From the NCBI RefSeq assembly GCF_021596945.1, contig NZ_CP063779.1, positions 3,818,001 through 3,882,000 on the forward strand: a stretch of 64,000 bases of DNA. The letters are read 5' to 3'. This stretch comes from Mongoliitalea daihaiensis (lineage in GTDB: Bacteria > Bacteroidota > Bacteroidia > Cytophagales > Cyclobacteriaceae). Below the pieces are notes generated by a model. It had not been told where the DNA came from. It searched no databases and saw only the letters and a list, made by a program, of their open reading frames with translations. The translations under genes were made by a program, and so were the position numbers. Positions 1-7,874 of the stretch are shown here, in pieces (position 1 is the stretch's first letter; each line of letters starts with the position of its first letter).

Positions 1-258
1 TCGGATGGAACGAGCACCGTATTTGATGAGGGCGTAGGCCAAATCATACATTTCTAAAGTATCGGTATCAGAAATGGTTCCTCCAACAAGCGCTACGTCC
101 CTACCATTGACAAATGTAAGGATTCGTTGATAGCGCTCACCATCTGGAAATATCTTCACTTCCAGTTCCCCTTTTTCAAAATCAGAGTAACGCAGAATTT
201 CTTCCAAGAGGTATTCATAATCTTTGATTGCAAAAACAACGAGTTTATGCTCCTTCAT
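1..258 (-). CDS. Ribose-phosphate pyrophosphokinase (PRPP synthetase) family, N-terminal 86 codons, cut by window edge
   Basis: The reverse strand opens with an ATG at 258 and stays open to the edge of the window (86 codons), so only the N-terminal part is visible. The motif FPDGERYQRI, followed by a strand and a GGTxSDTDTLExxDLAYAL helix, matches the N-terminal fold of PRPP synthetases, which make phosphoribosyl pyrophosphate from ribose 5-phosphate and ATP. The catalytic flexible loop and PRPP-binding motif lie outside the window. The start lies inside the 3' end of the upstream nicotinate phosphoribosyltransferase gene (14-bp overlap), which suggests translational coupling of a PRPP producer with a PRPP consumer in NAD salvage. 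A divergent, non-classical PRPP synthetase paralogue is possible. Confidence 0.75.
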   Translation of the reverse strand, partial: MKEHKLVVFAIKDYEYLLEEILRYSDFEKGELEVKIFPDGERYQRILTFVNGRDVALVGGTISDTDTLEMYDLAYALIKYGARSIR

Positions 259-1726
259 AATTCTTCATTTTAAGAACCAAGTTGGTCCGTATTTCAAATA
301 AATTCTCTTCTAATCCTACCGGATAAATATGCGGGTTGATCAAACGCTTATGTGCTTTATCGAACATCTGAAGATTATCTTGGGCATTGGCACGAATAGC
401 TTGAATCGTAGGTATCTTATATACTTTTTCTCCTTGGATAAAAATTGGTTTTAATAAAGGTATAAGCTCTAAGTTAGACGATTTTATTTTTTTTCGCTTG
501 GTGGAGTCGGTTGGGTCAATGATTAGGTAATCTGACTTTGTCGCTAAGTCTTCTTCCAAACAAATCATATCGGCAATGGCCTTTCCGTCTTTAACAAACC
601 GAATTACTTCTTGTCTTCCAGGAATATTGATTTTGATACTTTGTTGCGAGACCTTGATTTTTGGGATCCATTCTCCTAATTCATTCTGAATAGCTGCGAG
701 TTTATACACAGCCCCCAGCGCTGGTTGATCGTAGGCAGTCACGAGCTTGGTGCCAACGCCCCAAACATTGATCGATGCCTCCTGAATCTTAAGCGATGTG
801 ATGATATGTTCATCCAAATCGTTGCTTGCTACTATTTTGGCACCTGGAAAACCTGCTTCATCTAACATTTTTCGAGCGATGGTACTGTAATATGCCAAAT
901 CGCCAGAGTCTATCCGGACCCCTAACATCTCATTGCCCTGCTCCCGCATCCAATAGCCTACCTCTATAGCATTTTTGACACCTTGGATTGTATCATAGGT
1001 ATCTACTAAGAAAATGCATTTATCAGGAAAAGCTGTGGCATAGGCTTTAAATGCTTCCACTTCCGAATCAAAAGACATGATCCAGCTGTGTGCATGGGTA
1101 CCTGAAACTGGAATCCCAAACAACTTACCGGCCATTACATTGCTTGTAGATGTACAGCCACCGATGTAAGAAGCTCGAGAAGCCGCTAAGGCCCCATCTA
1201 TACCTTGAGCTCTTCTTAAGCCAAATTCAAGAACAGGATCGCCTTTGGCTGCTATGCAGATGCGCGCTGCCTTTGTTGCGATCAGTGTTTGGAAATTGAT
1301 GATATTTAAAAGTGGCGTTTCCAATAATTGACATTGAACTAATGGACCTGTAACCTTCACAATAGGCATATGCGGAAAAACAACAGTTCCCTCCTCTACT
1401 GCTTCTACATCACAGGAAAATTTCATTTTTTCTAAATAATGAATAAAGGCAGTTTCAAACGTTGGCGAACCATCGTTATTTTTCATATCCGCTAAGTATT
1501 GTAGATCACTGGCATCAAAATGAAAATTTCTACAAAAATCTATTACATAATCAAGTCCTGCCGCGATGGTAAACCCACTTTGAAAAGGATTTTTTCTAAA
1601 AAATAGATTAAAAGTAGCGATATCATTGGCTTTACCAGACTTCCAATAAGCATAGGCCATGGTAATCTGGTAAAAATCGGTCAGCAATGCCAAGGAACCT
1701 TGATACAGATCTTTGGTTATTTTCAT
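245..1726 (-). CDS. pncB: Nicotinate phosphoribosyltransferase
   Basis: Converts nicotinate and PRPP (with ATP) to nicotinate mononucleotide, the first step of the Preiss-Handler NAD salvage route in the cytoplasm. The 493-residue protein has the long NAPRT form. Visible landmarks are the N-terminal LLTDFYQITMAYAYW segment, GTHAHSW near residues 209-215 (the equivalent region carries the regulatory phospho-histidine in enteric NAPRTase), VDTYDT near 241-246 and the phosphate-binding RIDSGD near 271-276. It overlaps the downstream PRPP synthetase start by 14 bp, so the two are probably one operon. It is divergent from the ECF sigma gene. No convincing consensus promoter was seen upstream. Confidence 0.95.
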   Translation of the reverse strand: MKITKDLYQGSLALLTDFYQITMAYAYWKSGKANDIATFNLFFRKNPFQSGFTIAAGLDYVIDFCRNFHFDASDLQYLADMKNNDGSPTFETAFIHYLEKMKFSCDVEAVEEGTVVFPHMPIVKVTGPLVQCQLLETPLLNIINFQTLIATKAARICIAAKGDPVLEFGLRRAQGIDGALAASRASYIGGCTSTSNVMAGKLFGIPVSGTHAHSWIMSFDSEVEAFKAYATAFPDKCIFLVDTYDTIQGVKNAIEVGYWMREQGNEMLGVRIDSGDLAYYSTIARKMLDEAGFPGAKIVASNDLDEHIITSLKIQEASINVWGVGTKLVTAYDQPALGAVYKLAAIQNELGEWIPKIKVSQQSIKINIPGRQEVIRFVKDGKAIADMICLEEDLATKSDYLIIDPTDSTKRKKIKSSNLELIPLLKPIFIQGEKVYKIPTIQAIRANAQDNLQMFDKAHKRLINPHIYPVGLEENLFEIRTNLVLKMKNYEGA

Positions 1727-1856
1727 AGTTTAGTAATTGGCTTAAAAATTATCTTACAAATAAAACTATATCCAAACAGAGTGATAACCCTTTATCGAAT
1801 AATTTTCGAATTTTACCCCAAAAACTCTTTGATATAAAAAATAATTCAGCAAATAC

Positions 1857-1883
1857 TGTTACATATGATATATGAAAAACGAC
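1857..1883 (+). promoter_or_regulatory. Putative ECF sigma promoter, TGTTACAT-N15-CGAC
   Basis: TGTTACAT (1857-1864) and CGAC (1880-1883) are separated by exactly 15 nt, 16 nt before the start codon of the ECF sigma gene. The same pair with the same spacing precedes the lipoprotein gene at 3332 and, on the reverse strand, the Asp-rich lipoprotein gene at 7855. Autoregulation through such a promoter is the usual behaviour of ECF sigma factors; binding here is inferred. Confidence 0.65.
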
Positions 1884-1899
1884 TAATGAGCAGAGAATA

Positions 1900-2511
1900 A
1901 TGAAAAAGCATTCTGGATATTCTACCGAAGAATTAGTAAATGCCATTCGTTCCACTATCGGAATAAATGAAGCTATTCAATATTTGTATACTCAACACTA
2001 CAAATACTTAGAAAATTATGTGCTTCGCAATAGTGGTAATGAAGATGATGCTGCTGATATCATCCAAGAAAGCTTTTTGGTTTTTATCAAAATGGTAGAA
2101 TCAGATAAATTTAGGCAGGAAGCTGCTATCAAATCTTATCTTTATTCCATTACCAAAAATCTATGGATTACAGAATTGAGAAAAAGAAAAAGTATGGCAG
2201 CCAGACAAGAAGTATATTCAAAACAAATGGATGATTTAGAGGTGGACGTTACATTGACGATTGTTCAGAATGAAAGCCATCATTTAATTCTAGATCTCTT
2301 TTCTGAGTTAGGAGAAAAATGCAAACAAATTCTTTACAATTTTTACTACGAAAATTTAAGTATGAAAGAGATTTTAAAACTACAAAACTTTAGCAATGAA
2401 CAAGTTTTAAGAAATAAAAAACATAAATGTTTGAAAGGTTTGATTGAAAAAATCCATTCTGACCCGAAAGTATACACTACTATAAAAAATGCCTTGCAAT
2501 ATGTTAAATGA
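1900..2511 (+). CDS. ECF-family RNA polymerase sigma factor
   Basis: A 203-residue sigma-70 family protein of the extracytoplasmic-function type. Sigma region 2 spans about residues 25-97 (NYVLRNSGNEDDAADIIQESFLVF, then SYLYSITKNLWITELRKRK), and the region 4 helix-turn-helix about 127-186 (ELGEKCKQILYNFYYENLSMKEI). No region 1 or 3 is present, as expected for ECF factors. Region 4 is somewhat divergent from the usual SYxEIA pattern (MKEILKLQNFSNEQVLRNKKHK). The stop codon overlaps the start region of the following membrane anti-sigma gene, a typical sigma/anti-sigma pair. The upstream element shared with two other local transcription units suggests it drives its own gene and its neighbours. 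The precise ECF group was not determined. Confidence 0.9.
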   Translation: MKKHSGYSTEELVNAIRSTIGINEAIQYLYTQHYKYLENYVLRNSGNEDDAADIIQESFLVFIKMVESDKFRQEAAIKSYLYSITKNLWITELRKRKSMAARQEVYSKQMDDLEVDVTLTIVQNESHHLILDLFSELGEKCKQILYNFYYENLSMKEILKLQNFSNEQVLRNKKHKCLKGLIEKIHSDPKVYTTIKNALQYVK

Positions 2512-3259
2512 AAAATACATTGGATTAATTGATGATTATTTGGATGGAGCTCTCCATCAAGAGGATAAAATGCATTTTGAGAAAAAACTTCAGGAAGATT
2601 CAGAATTGCGCGAACTACTAGGAATCCAAAAAATGATCAGAGAAAGTATTAAACTTCACGGTCAAAGAGAAATGGTAGCCAAGATTCATCAGAAGCATAA
2701 AAAGGCTCATTCAATAAAACCAACCAAAGAAGTTACAATCAAAAATTGGTGGATAAGTATCGCTGCTTCTCTTACATTCTTAATTGTAACCAGTAGTTTC
2801 TGGATAAATACACAGGTAGAGACATTTTTTGACAAAAACTATATGAGATATGAATTACCTACCATGCGATCGGCAGAAAATACACAAGATAATCTGCATG
2901 AACTGTATAAAAACAAAGATTTTGAAAAAGTACTTGCTTCACTTGGAGAGTCATATGAAAATAGAGAAGTCCTTTTTTTAGCTAGCCTTGCTGCTATTGA
3001 ACTTAGAAAATTTGACAAATCGGCACAATATTTGAAAAAGTTGGATTTAATAAATAAACAAAAATCAATTAAAGAGCAGCTATTTGCTGATGAGGTAGAC
3101 TATTATCTTTTTTGGAGTTTGTTGAATTTAGGGCATATAAATGAATCCGAATATTACTTTAAAAAAATGATGGATAACAAGAGCCATAGTTTTCATAAAA
3201 GCTTTAGCAAGATCGATCAGTTGAGATTCTCAATCTTTAAAATAAAACACAAAAATTAA
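2501..3259 (+). CDS. Membrane anti-sigma factor with TPR-like periplasmic part
   Basis: Begins inside the last codons of the sigma gene. ATG codons at 2489 and 2501 are both possible; 2501 is preferred because the recognisable N-terminal helix (NEKYIGLIDDYLDGAL) starts there. The predicted 252 residues fall into a cytoplasmic helical segment of the anti-sigma type (about 1-60), a basic stretch, one membrane helix (WWISIAASLTFLIVTSSFWI, about 83-102) and a periplasmic region in which NKDFEKVLASLG and RKFDKSAQYLKKL look like TPR-type helix pairs. No zinc-binding HxxxCxxC motif is visible. Position, topology and overlap support an anti-sigma role for the preceding ECF factor. TPR helices outside the membrane could sense or bind a protein partner; this is inference. 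Confidence 0.75.
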   Translation: MLNEKYIGLIDDYLDGALHQEDKMHFEKKLQEDSELRELLGIQKMIRESIKLHGQREMVAKIHQKHKKAHSIKPTKEVTIKNWWISIAASLTFLIVTSSFWINTQVETFFDKNYMRYELPTMRSAENTQDNLHELYKNKDFEKVLASLGESYENREVLFLASLAAIELRKFDKSAQYLKKLDLINKQKSIKEQLFADEVDYYLFWSLLNLGHINESEYYFKKMMDNKSHSFHKSFSKIDQLRFSIFKIKHKN

Positions 3260-3276
3260 AAAAAATTGAAAAAGGA

Positions 3277-3303
3277 GGTTACATATTCCTTACTGACTAC
3301 GAC
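3277..3303 (+). promoter_or_regulatory. Putative ECF sigma promoter, GGTTACAT-N15-CGAC
   Basis: GGTTACAT at 3277-3284 and CGAC at 3300-3303, 15 nt apart, 28 nt before the ATG of the lipoprotein gene. The motif and spacing are identical to those at 1857-1883 and, on the reverse strand, 7875-7901. It separates the lipoprotein gene from the sigma/anti-sigma pair as its own transcription start. Confidence 0.65.
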
Positions 3304-3331
3304 CAATTATTAAACTACATAAATTATTATT

Positions 3332-4066
3332 ATGAAAAATTACATCAATTCACTACCAGCTTTAGCAATTGCAGCGATCGTTTCTTTTTCCTCTTGCAAC
3401 TCAGAGGATGATATCCCCGCAATTGGACAAGGAGAAGGGAGAATAGGTATTGCCTTAGTGCTTAAAAACAATTCCACTACCAGCAACAGTGCAAGAATGG
3501 AAAATAGTAATCTTTCCATCGAAAATGGATTTATCCAAATAAAAGAAATTGAATTAGAGCTTGATGGCAGAAATGAGCAGGGAAGCTTTGAAAAAGAAAT
3601 TGAATTCGAATTCAATGAAATTAAAAAAGTAACCTTTAATGAATTTGACAAATCAGTAGATTTCTTTATCAATATCCCGGAAGGTGAGTACAAAGAAATT
3701 GAACTTGAACTTGATCTGATTGATTATAAAAATGAACCATCCATTTACTTTGAAGGAACATTTACAACTAATGATGGCGCTTCTATTCCTTTTCAGTTTG
3801 AGTTTTTCGGTGATGAAATAGATTTTGAAGTAGAGATTGAAGCTGAAGACGACCGATACTTTAGAATTGATAGGATCAATAATCCACTAGCTTTATTTGA
3901 ATTAAATGCATTAAATTGGTTAAGAAATGTGTCAAGTATCGAAATGACTAACGCTGAGCAAACTAACGGTGTTATTCTGATCAATAGAGATAATAATAGC
4001 TCGATTTACAGCAAAATTAAATCAAACATTAAAGCTTCTTCAGAAATTGAAGTGGAGATAAATTAA
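3332..4066 (+). CDS. Lipoprotein, DUF4382-like beta-rich protein
   Basis: A 244-residue exported lipoprotein: hydrophobic signal peptide ending in FSSC with the lipidated cysteine near residue 22, followed by SEDD. The mature part has the pattern of the DUF4382 family (GIALVLKN..., ENGFIQIKEIELELDG..., FFINIPEGEYKEIELELDL), a beta-sandwich often found as surface lipoprotein in Bacteroidota; the assignment is by pattern only. It is strongly acidic with many Glu. It lies 72 bp after the anti-sigma gene but has its own copy of the shared promoter element, and converges on the CHAT protease gene with a common terminator. Its function is unknown; regulon membership suggests it works with, or is a target of, the CHAT/sigma system. 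Confidence 0.7.
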   Translation: MKNYINSLPALAIAAIVSFSSCNSEDDIPAIGQGEGRIGIALVLKNNSTTSNSARMENSNLSIENGFIQIKEIELELDGRNEQGSFEKEIEFEFNEIKKVTFNEFDKSVDFFINIPEGEYKEIELELDLIDYKNEPSIYFEGTFTTNDGASIPFQFEFFGDEIDFEVEIEAEDDRYFRIDRINNPLALFELNALNWLRNVSSIEMTNAEQTNGVILINRDNNSSIYSKIKSNIKASSEIEVEIN

Positions 4067-4090
4067 AAAGTAAGTTTTCTTTTTGAAAAT

Positions 4091-4155
4091 AAAGGCAGGT
4101 ATTTCGTTTACATAATTATATAATTATTTTACTCGAAGCTACCTGCCTTTTTTAT
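4091..4155. terminator. Bidirectional terminator between lipoprotein and CHAT genes
   Basis: An 11-bp perfect inverted repeat, AAAGGCAGGTA (4091-4101) and TACCTGCCTTT (4140-4150), followed by a T run on the forward strand and preceded by an A-rich stretch on the reverse. The right arm encodes the last codons and the stop (TAG) of the CHAT protein, so coding sequence and terminator overlap. Confidence 0.75.
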
Positions 4156-6907
4156 ATATCCACCAACCTATAAGCCCAAGTAGCGTCATCGAAATATAAA
4201 AATAAATAGTACCAAAGAAACTGTTTTTAGACGACCCTACGTCTCCAACTAAAACTAAATGAGACCAATAGATTGGATGATGATATTGAATCATTTTTGG
4301 ATCATCTAACAATTTCAATTTTGCTTTTCGAAGGGATTGAGCATAAGAACTTCCTTTTTCCAGATTTTTGTAGAATTCAAGGGTAAGATAAGCTGTTGCC
4401 TTATCTTCAGCTTTCCAAAGAGTGGAAATAATATTTTGACAACCCGCTAGCATAAAAGCACGAGATATTCCCAATACTCCCTCACTCCTACTAGTAGCTC
4501 CAAAGTTAGTTTCGCAAGCACTCAAAAATACAAGAGATGTATGATTCAAATCCAAGTTTACAATTTCATTGGTATATAATCGGCTTTCGATAGTTCCTGG
4601 ATAAAATGCAATAAATGCCAAATCAGGGTTTTCAGGATCTGGATTAGCGTGAGTAGAAAGCTGAAGATAATCTGCAAAAGGCAATACTTCCAGTAACTTA
4701 CTTTTTGTTGAAGTTGATCCCAAAAATTTATTTCCTTGAAAAACTCCCACTTCTTCGTTTGAAAAAGACAGTTCTTCCAGCTCAATTTCATGATCTTTCC
4801 AGTAATGTCCGAAAAAAGGTGCGAATCCAAATTTTTTTGTTTTTTTTAATGGTTTTGAAGAAGACTTTCCAAGTAATGAAAGCGAATACTGATAAGTAAT
4901 CGAATGGTCTTCTAAAAGAAACCGGCCAGGCATTTTTTCCAAAATTTCGAATGGAAAATCCACGAGCGTTCCATGCGGAATAAAAAGAAGGTTTTCGAAT
5001 GGCTCAAGAAAACCACTACTTTCCCCGAAAATTTTCTCGAACAATAATGCACCTTGCTCCCCCTTACTATAGTTTTGTCCAAGTTGATAATTAATCAACC
5101 TCTTTTTCATTTCATTGATGTCATCTTCTAAACTAGAATCCAATCCAATAATTCGAGCTGTTAGACTTCGATTATCTAAAAAAAATAGGATTAAACTTGA
5201 CTTGGTTTCAAATAACGAGACGACTAAACTATTTTTATCCAATATTTCGTTTTGAATTTTAGGAATGTCCAGCGTATTGACCCTCAACTTCTCAGCAACA
5301 TATGCAGGTATATCATTAAACTCGTTATGCAACCGAGAAAGTTCTAATCGCTTATCAGTAAGTGAATTTTGAAGTTCTTGAATTAGCAATTGATTTTTCT
5401 CAATAAGAAGGGATTGTTGTATTCTGGAAATAGCGAATTGAATATCCCTTTCTTTTTGAAGCTTATCTTCAGAAATACCTCCAATTTTCTTAAGTTTTTT
5501 TTCTTTTCTACCAGTATATAAGCCCGTAGATTTACTTCTTTCTGCCCACTCAAAAGCTGTAAATAAATAAATATCATCACCTGTATTTTGATACTCACGC
5601 AATGCTAAGGAGACTGCATCTTGAAAAGTATTTAAAACAAAATCTCCCAAAAAAATACGGGCTTCCTCATTGTCGTAATGATTAGTAACGTAATAAACCA
5701 TATCAAATGCAGATCGAAACGTTTGTATCCCAGAGGTTAAAAATTTCTGTTTACCAGTCTTTTCATAAAGCTTAATAAAGGATTTGGCTTTTTCAACCAT
5801 ACTCTCAATCAATAAAAAAGTAGCAAATCCCAACGAATAATCTGTTGGATTAGCATAGACATCATCATTTTCAAAAAAGCCATCTAACTGCATAATCGAT
5901 TGATGAAAATTAACTAAAGCACTTTCATAATTACCCTCTTCAAAAAGAATTCTTCCTAACAATAGATATGATTTTCCTAATCGAAAATCCTTCTCGGAAG
6001 AATCGCTGGAGATTTCATTTTTAACCAATTCATGAAGTGTATTTTTAGCTATTTCTTGGTTACCTTGAAGCCAATAAGTTTCTGCTAGTTGATTCTGATA
6101 GGGAATAGATTGCAAATAATCCTCAGACTTGACCTTAATTAAATGTGACAATGCTGAATCAGGTAAATTTTTAGCTAAATATATACTTGCAAACTGAGTA
6201 TGAATTTGATCCTGATCAAGTTTCAAGGCCTCTAATGTTGCATAAATACTCAATGCGCTATCTAATTCATTGAGCTGCAATAAGGCACTTCCAATATTAT
6301 TAAGAAAACTAAAAACTGCATATTGATAATACGGATCCAGTTGATCCAAAGACCTATCGCTAACCAAGAGATTTTTTGCTTTGTTAAAAAAATTGATCGA
6401 TTGAGTGTAGTTCCCCGATTCAAAATAAATTATTCCCAAGGAATTGAATAATCGAGCGCTTTCTTCACTGGATTGTTTATTTTTGAGAAGTGCCTCTGCT
6501 TCCTCTAAAAAATATATGCTGCTATCAGCTCTGCTTTGTAGGTAATATGTTTCCCCTAAGAAAAGGTTTGATCCAAAAAAAAGAGTATCTGTTATTGTGT
6601 TGTTTTCACGAAGTTTTAATCCTTCTCTGTAGTAAAACACAGCATTCTGGAGCTCTCCTTGAATTAGTGAAAGATTCCCACTTTTCTCATATATATCCAG
6701 TTGTGTCTCAGGTGCCAGCTTTTGTATTTCTTTAGAAAATAAAACTTCTCTAAAAAGTGCCAAAGACAAACTATCTGAATAATCCGTCGGCATTTCTGAA
6801 TCATAAAGCTCGCATGCTTGGGTGTACTTTTGCATGAGTACCTCCAAATTAACCTTAGGAAAATCTTGAAGAGCAATGAAAAGAAATAACAGAAACCACC
6901 TATTCAC
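4139..6907 (-). CDS. TPR-CHAT domain caspase-like protease, membrane anchored
   Basis: A 922-residue protein: N-terminal signal-like hydrophobic segment (FLLFLFIALQ), an extended array of TPR helix pairs (about residues 55-400), a coiled linker, then a C-terminal CHAT domain. CHAT domains are caspase-HetF-type cysteine proteases; the likely catalytic dyad is His753 in LSTHANPDPE and Cys798 in LSACET, both in the canonical contexts. After the CHAT domain comes one membrane helix (about 903-917) and a short basic tail WIYKKGR, which would place TPR and protease outside the cytoplasm with a C-terminal anchor. The start codon is GTG; no in-frame ATG lies between it and an upstream stop. It follows the Asp-rich lipoprotein gene by 42 bp, probably in one operon read from the shared ECF-type promoter. 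The substrate is unknown; the anti-sigma factor or the co-regulated lipoproteins are candidates (inference). Confidence 0.88.
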   Translation of the reverse strand: MNRWFLLFLFIALQDFPKVNLEVLMQKYTQACELYDSEMPTDYSDSLSLALFREVLFSKEIQKLAPETQLDIYEKSGNLSLIQGELQNAVFYYREGLKLRENNTITDTLFFGSNLFLGETYYLQSRADSSIYFLEEAEALLKNKQSSEESARLFNSLGIIYFESGNYTQSINFFNKAKNLLVSDRSLDQLDPYYQYAVFSFLNNIGSALLQLNELDSALSIYATLEALKLDQDQIHTQFASIYLAKNLPDSALSHLIKVKSEDYLQSIPYQNQLAETYWLQGNQEIAKNTLHELVKNEISSDSSEKDFRLGKSYLLLGRILFEEGNYESALVNFHQSIMQLDGFFENDDVYANPTDYSLGFATFLLIESMVEKAKSFIKLYEKTGKQKFLTSGIQTFRSAFDMVYYVTNHYDNEEARIFLGDFVLNTFQDAVSLALREYQNTGDDIYLFTAFEWAERSKSTGLYTGRKEKKLKKIGGISEDKLQKERDIQFAISRIQQSLLIEKNQLLIQELQNSLTDKRLELSRLHNEFNDIPAYVAEKLRVNTLDIPKIQNEILDKNSLVVSLFETKSSLILFFLDNRSLTARIIGLDSSLEDDINEMKKRLINYQLGQNYSKGEQGALLFEKIFGESSGFLEPFENLLFIPHGTLVDFPFEILEKMPGRFLLEDHSITYQYSLSLLGKSSSKPLKKTKKFGFAPFFGHYWKDHEIELEELSFSNEEVGVFQGNKFLGSTSTKSKLLEVLPFADYLQLSTHANPDPENPDLAFIAFYPGTIESRLYTNEIVNLDLNHTSLVFLSACETNFGATSRSEGVLGISRAFMLAGCQNIISTLWKAEDKATAYLTLEFYKNLEKGSSYAQSLRKAKLKLLDDPKMIQYHHPIYWSHLVLVGDVGSSKNSFFGTIYFYISMTLLGLIGWWIYKKGR

Positions 6908-6932
6908 TATCAGAATGCCAAATTAGTCTAAA

Positions 6933-6946
6933 AGGTAATATTACCT
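6933..6946. other. 14-nt perfect palindrome between two co-oriented genes
   Basis: AGGTAATATTACCT lies in the 42-bp gap between the Asp-rich lipoprotein and CHAT genes. It could be a small operator or mRNA hairpin; no T run follows. Chance cannot be excluded. Confidence 0.3.
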
Positions 6947-6949
6947 AAT

Positions 6950-7855
6950 TTATTCTAACCTGGCAACAATAATCAAATACGGAGGCCTTGGCTTTACATT
7001 AGGATTAATAGTTGCAATTCTGGCATTGGAAAAAGCCTTAGTTTGTGGGTTTCCCAAAATTGATCTTTGCTTTGCTTCCAACTCATCAATAAGACTTTGT
7101 GGTACATCTTGCAAGGTATTGAAATAGAAAATTTTGAGATCAATGCGATTCAATGCTCCTAAGCTGTTATCCTGTAATCTGTAATATAATCGAGCATCTA
7201 AGTTGGACCCATTAACTGGATTTAAACCAAATGCATTATTTTCGACCGTTTTTTTCAAATCAATGATACCCGTTGAGGAGTCAACTTCTATTCCTATATC
7301 TGATAATTGCTGATTGTCAGGCCCTTTTTCATCAAATTTACACGAATCATCATCGTCATCGTCATCATCATCATCGTCATCGTCATCGTCATCATCCTCG
7401 TCATCATCACAAGGGTTTAAAGCGGATGCAATCCCGTTAAATACTGGCTTTGCTTTAAAATCTTCTTGGTCAATGATATAGAGCCTATCCAAATAATTTA
7501 TACCTGCTAAGGTTAACTCAAATTCGCAAGAAGATGATGAGTCTGATGCTGGAAAAAAGGTAACCCTATATTTTAGGCCTGTTTCACTTTTATTAATATC
7601 TATCTCACCAGACAAGGAATCTAAAAACAAACCTTCCGGAAAAGATTCAAACTTACCCGTAAGTTGATTTACAGGCCTAATCAGATTCTCAGCAGCATCA
7701 TTAATGTAAAAAAGAGTATCACTGTAACTAAAAAGAGAGCAGGCAAATGGCGCACTTTCACCTCCCGCAGGATTTATATCATCATCCTGATAATCAGTAT
7801 TACATGCTACAGAAAATAGTATACTAAGGAATAGAAAAAGTCTAAAATTTTTCAT
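6950..7855 (-). CDS. Lipoprotein with a Cys-flanked poly-Asp tract
   Basis: The start is taken at 7855 (301 residues), where a lipoprotein signal peptide begins (MKNFRLFLFLSILFSVAC, lipidated Cys18); an upstream in-frame ATG at 7912 would bury the signal. The mature protein has an N-terminal beta-rich part, then a run of three Asp, one Glu and seventeen Asp enclosed between cysteines (C-[D/E]21-S-C), and a C-terminal region ending in PRPPYLIIVARLE. The family was not recognised. The shared ECF-type promoter at 7875-7901 lies just upstream and the CHAT protease gene 42 bp downstream, so it is probably expressed with the protease. The acidic tract could bind calcium or other cations and the flanking cysteines could form a disulphide; both are inference. 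Confidence 0.75.
   Translation of the reverse strand: MKNFRLFLFLSILFSVACNTDYQDDDINPAGGESAPFACSLFSYSDTLFYINDAAENLIRPVNQLTGKFESFPEGLFLDSLSGEIDINKSETGLKYRVTFFPASDSSSSCEFELTLAGINYLDRLYIIDQEDFKAKPVFNGIASALNPCDDDEDDDDDDDDDDDDDDDDDSCKFDEKGPDNQQLSDIGIEVDSSTGIIDLKKTVENNAFGLNPVNGSNLDARLYYRLQDNSLGALNRIDLKIFYFNTLQDVPQSLIDELEAKQRSILGNPQTKAFSNARIATINPNVKPRPPYLIIVARLE
7346..7408 (-). repeat. GAT/GAC trinucleotide repeat encoding poly-Asp
   Basis: Twenty-one consecutive codons, all Asp (mixed GAT and GAC) except one GAG. The mixture of two codons makes slippage less likely than in a pure repeat and suggests the acidic run is maintained by selection. Confidence 0.85.
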
Positions 7856-7874
7856 TGCTAATGTTTTTTGGTTA

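Noticed and set aside
4139-6907. Type III-E CRISPR protease (TPR-CHAT partner of Cas7-11)
   Set aside because: No Cas7-11-like gene or array is near; the protein has a signal-like start and membrane anchor and belongs to an ECF sigma block.
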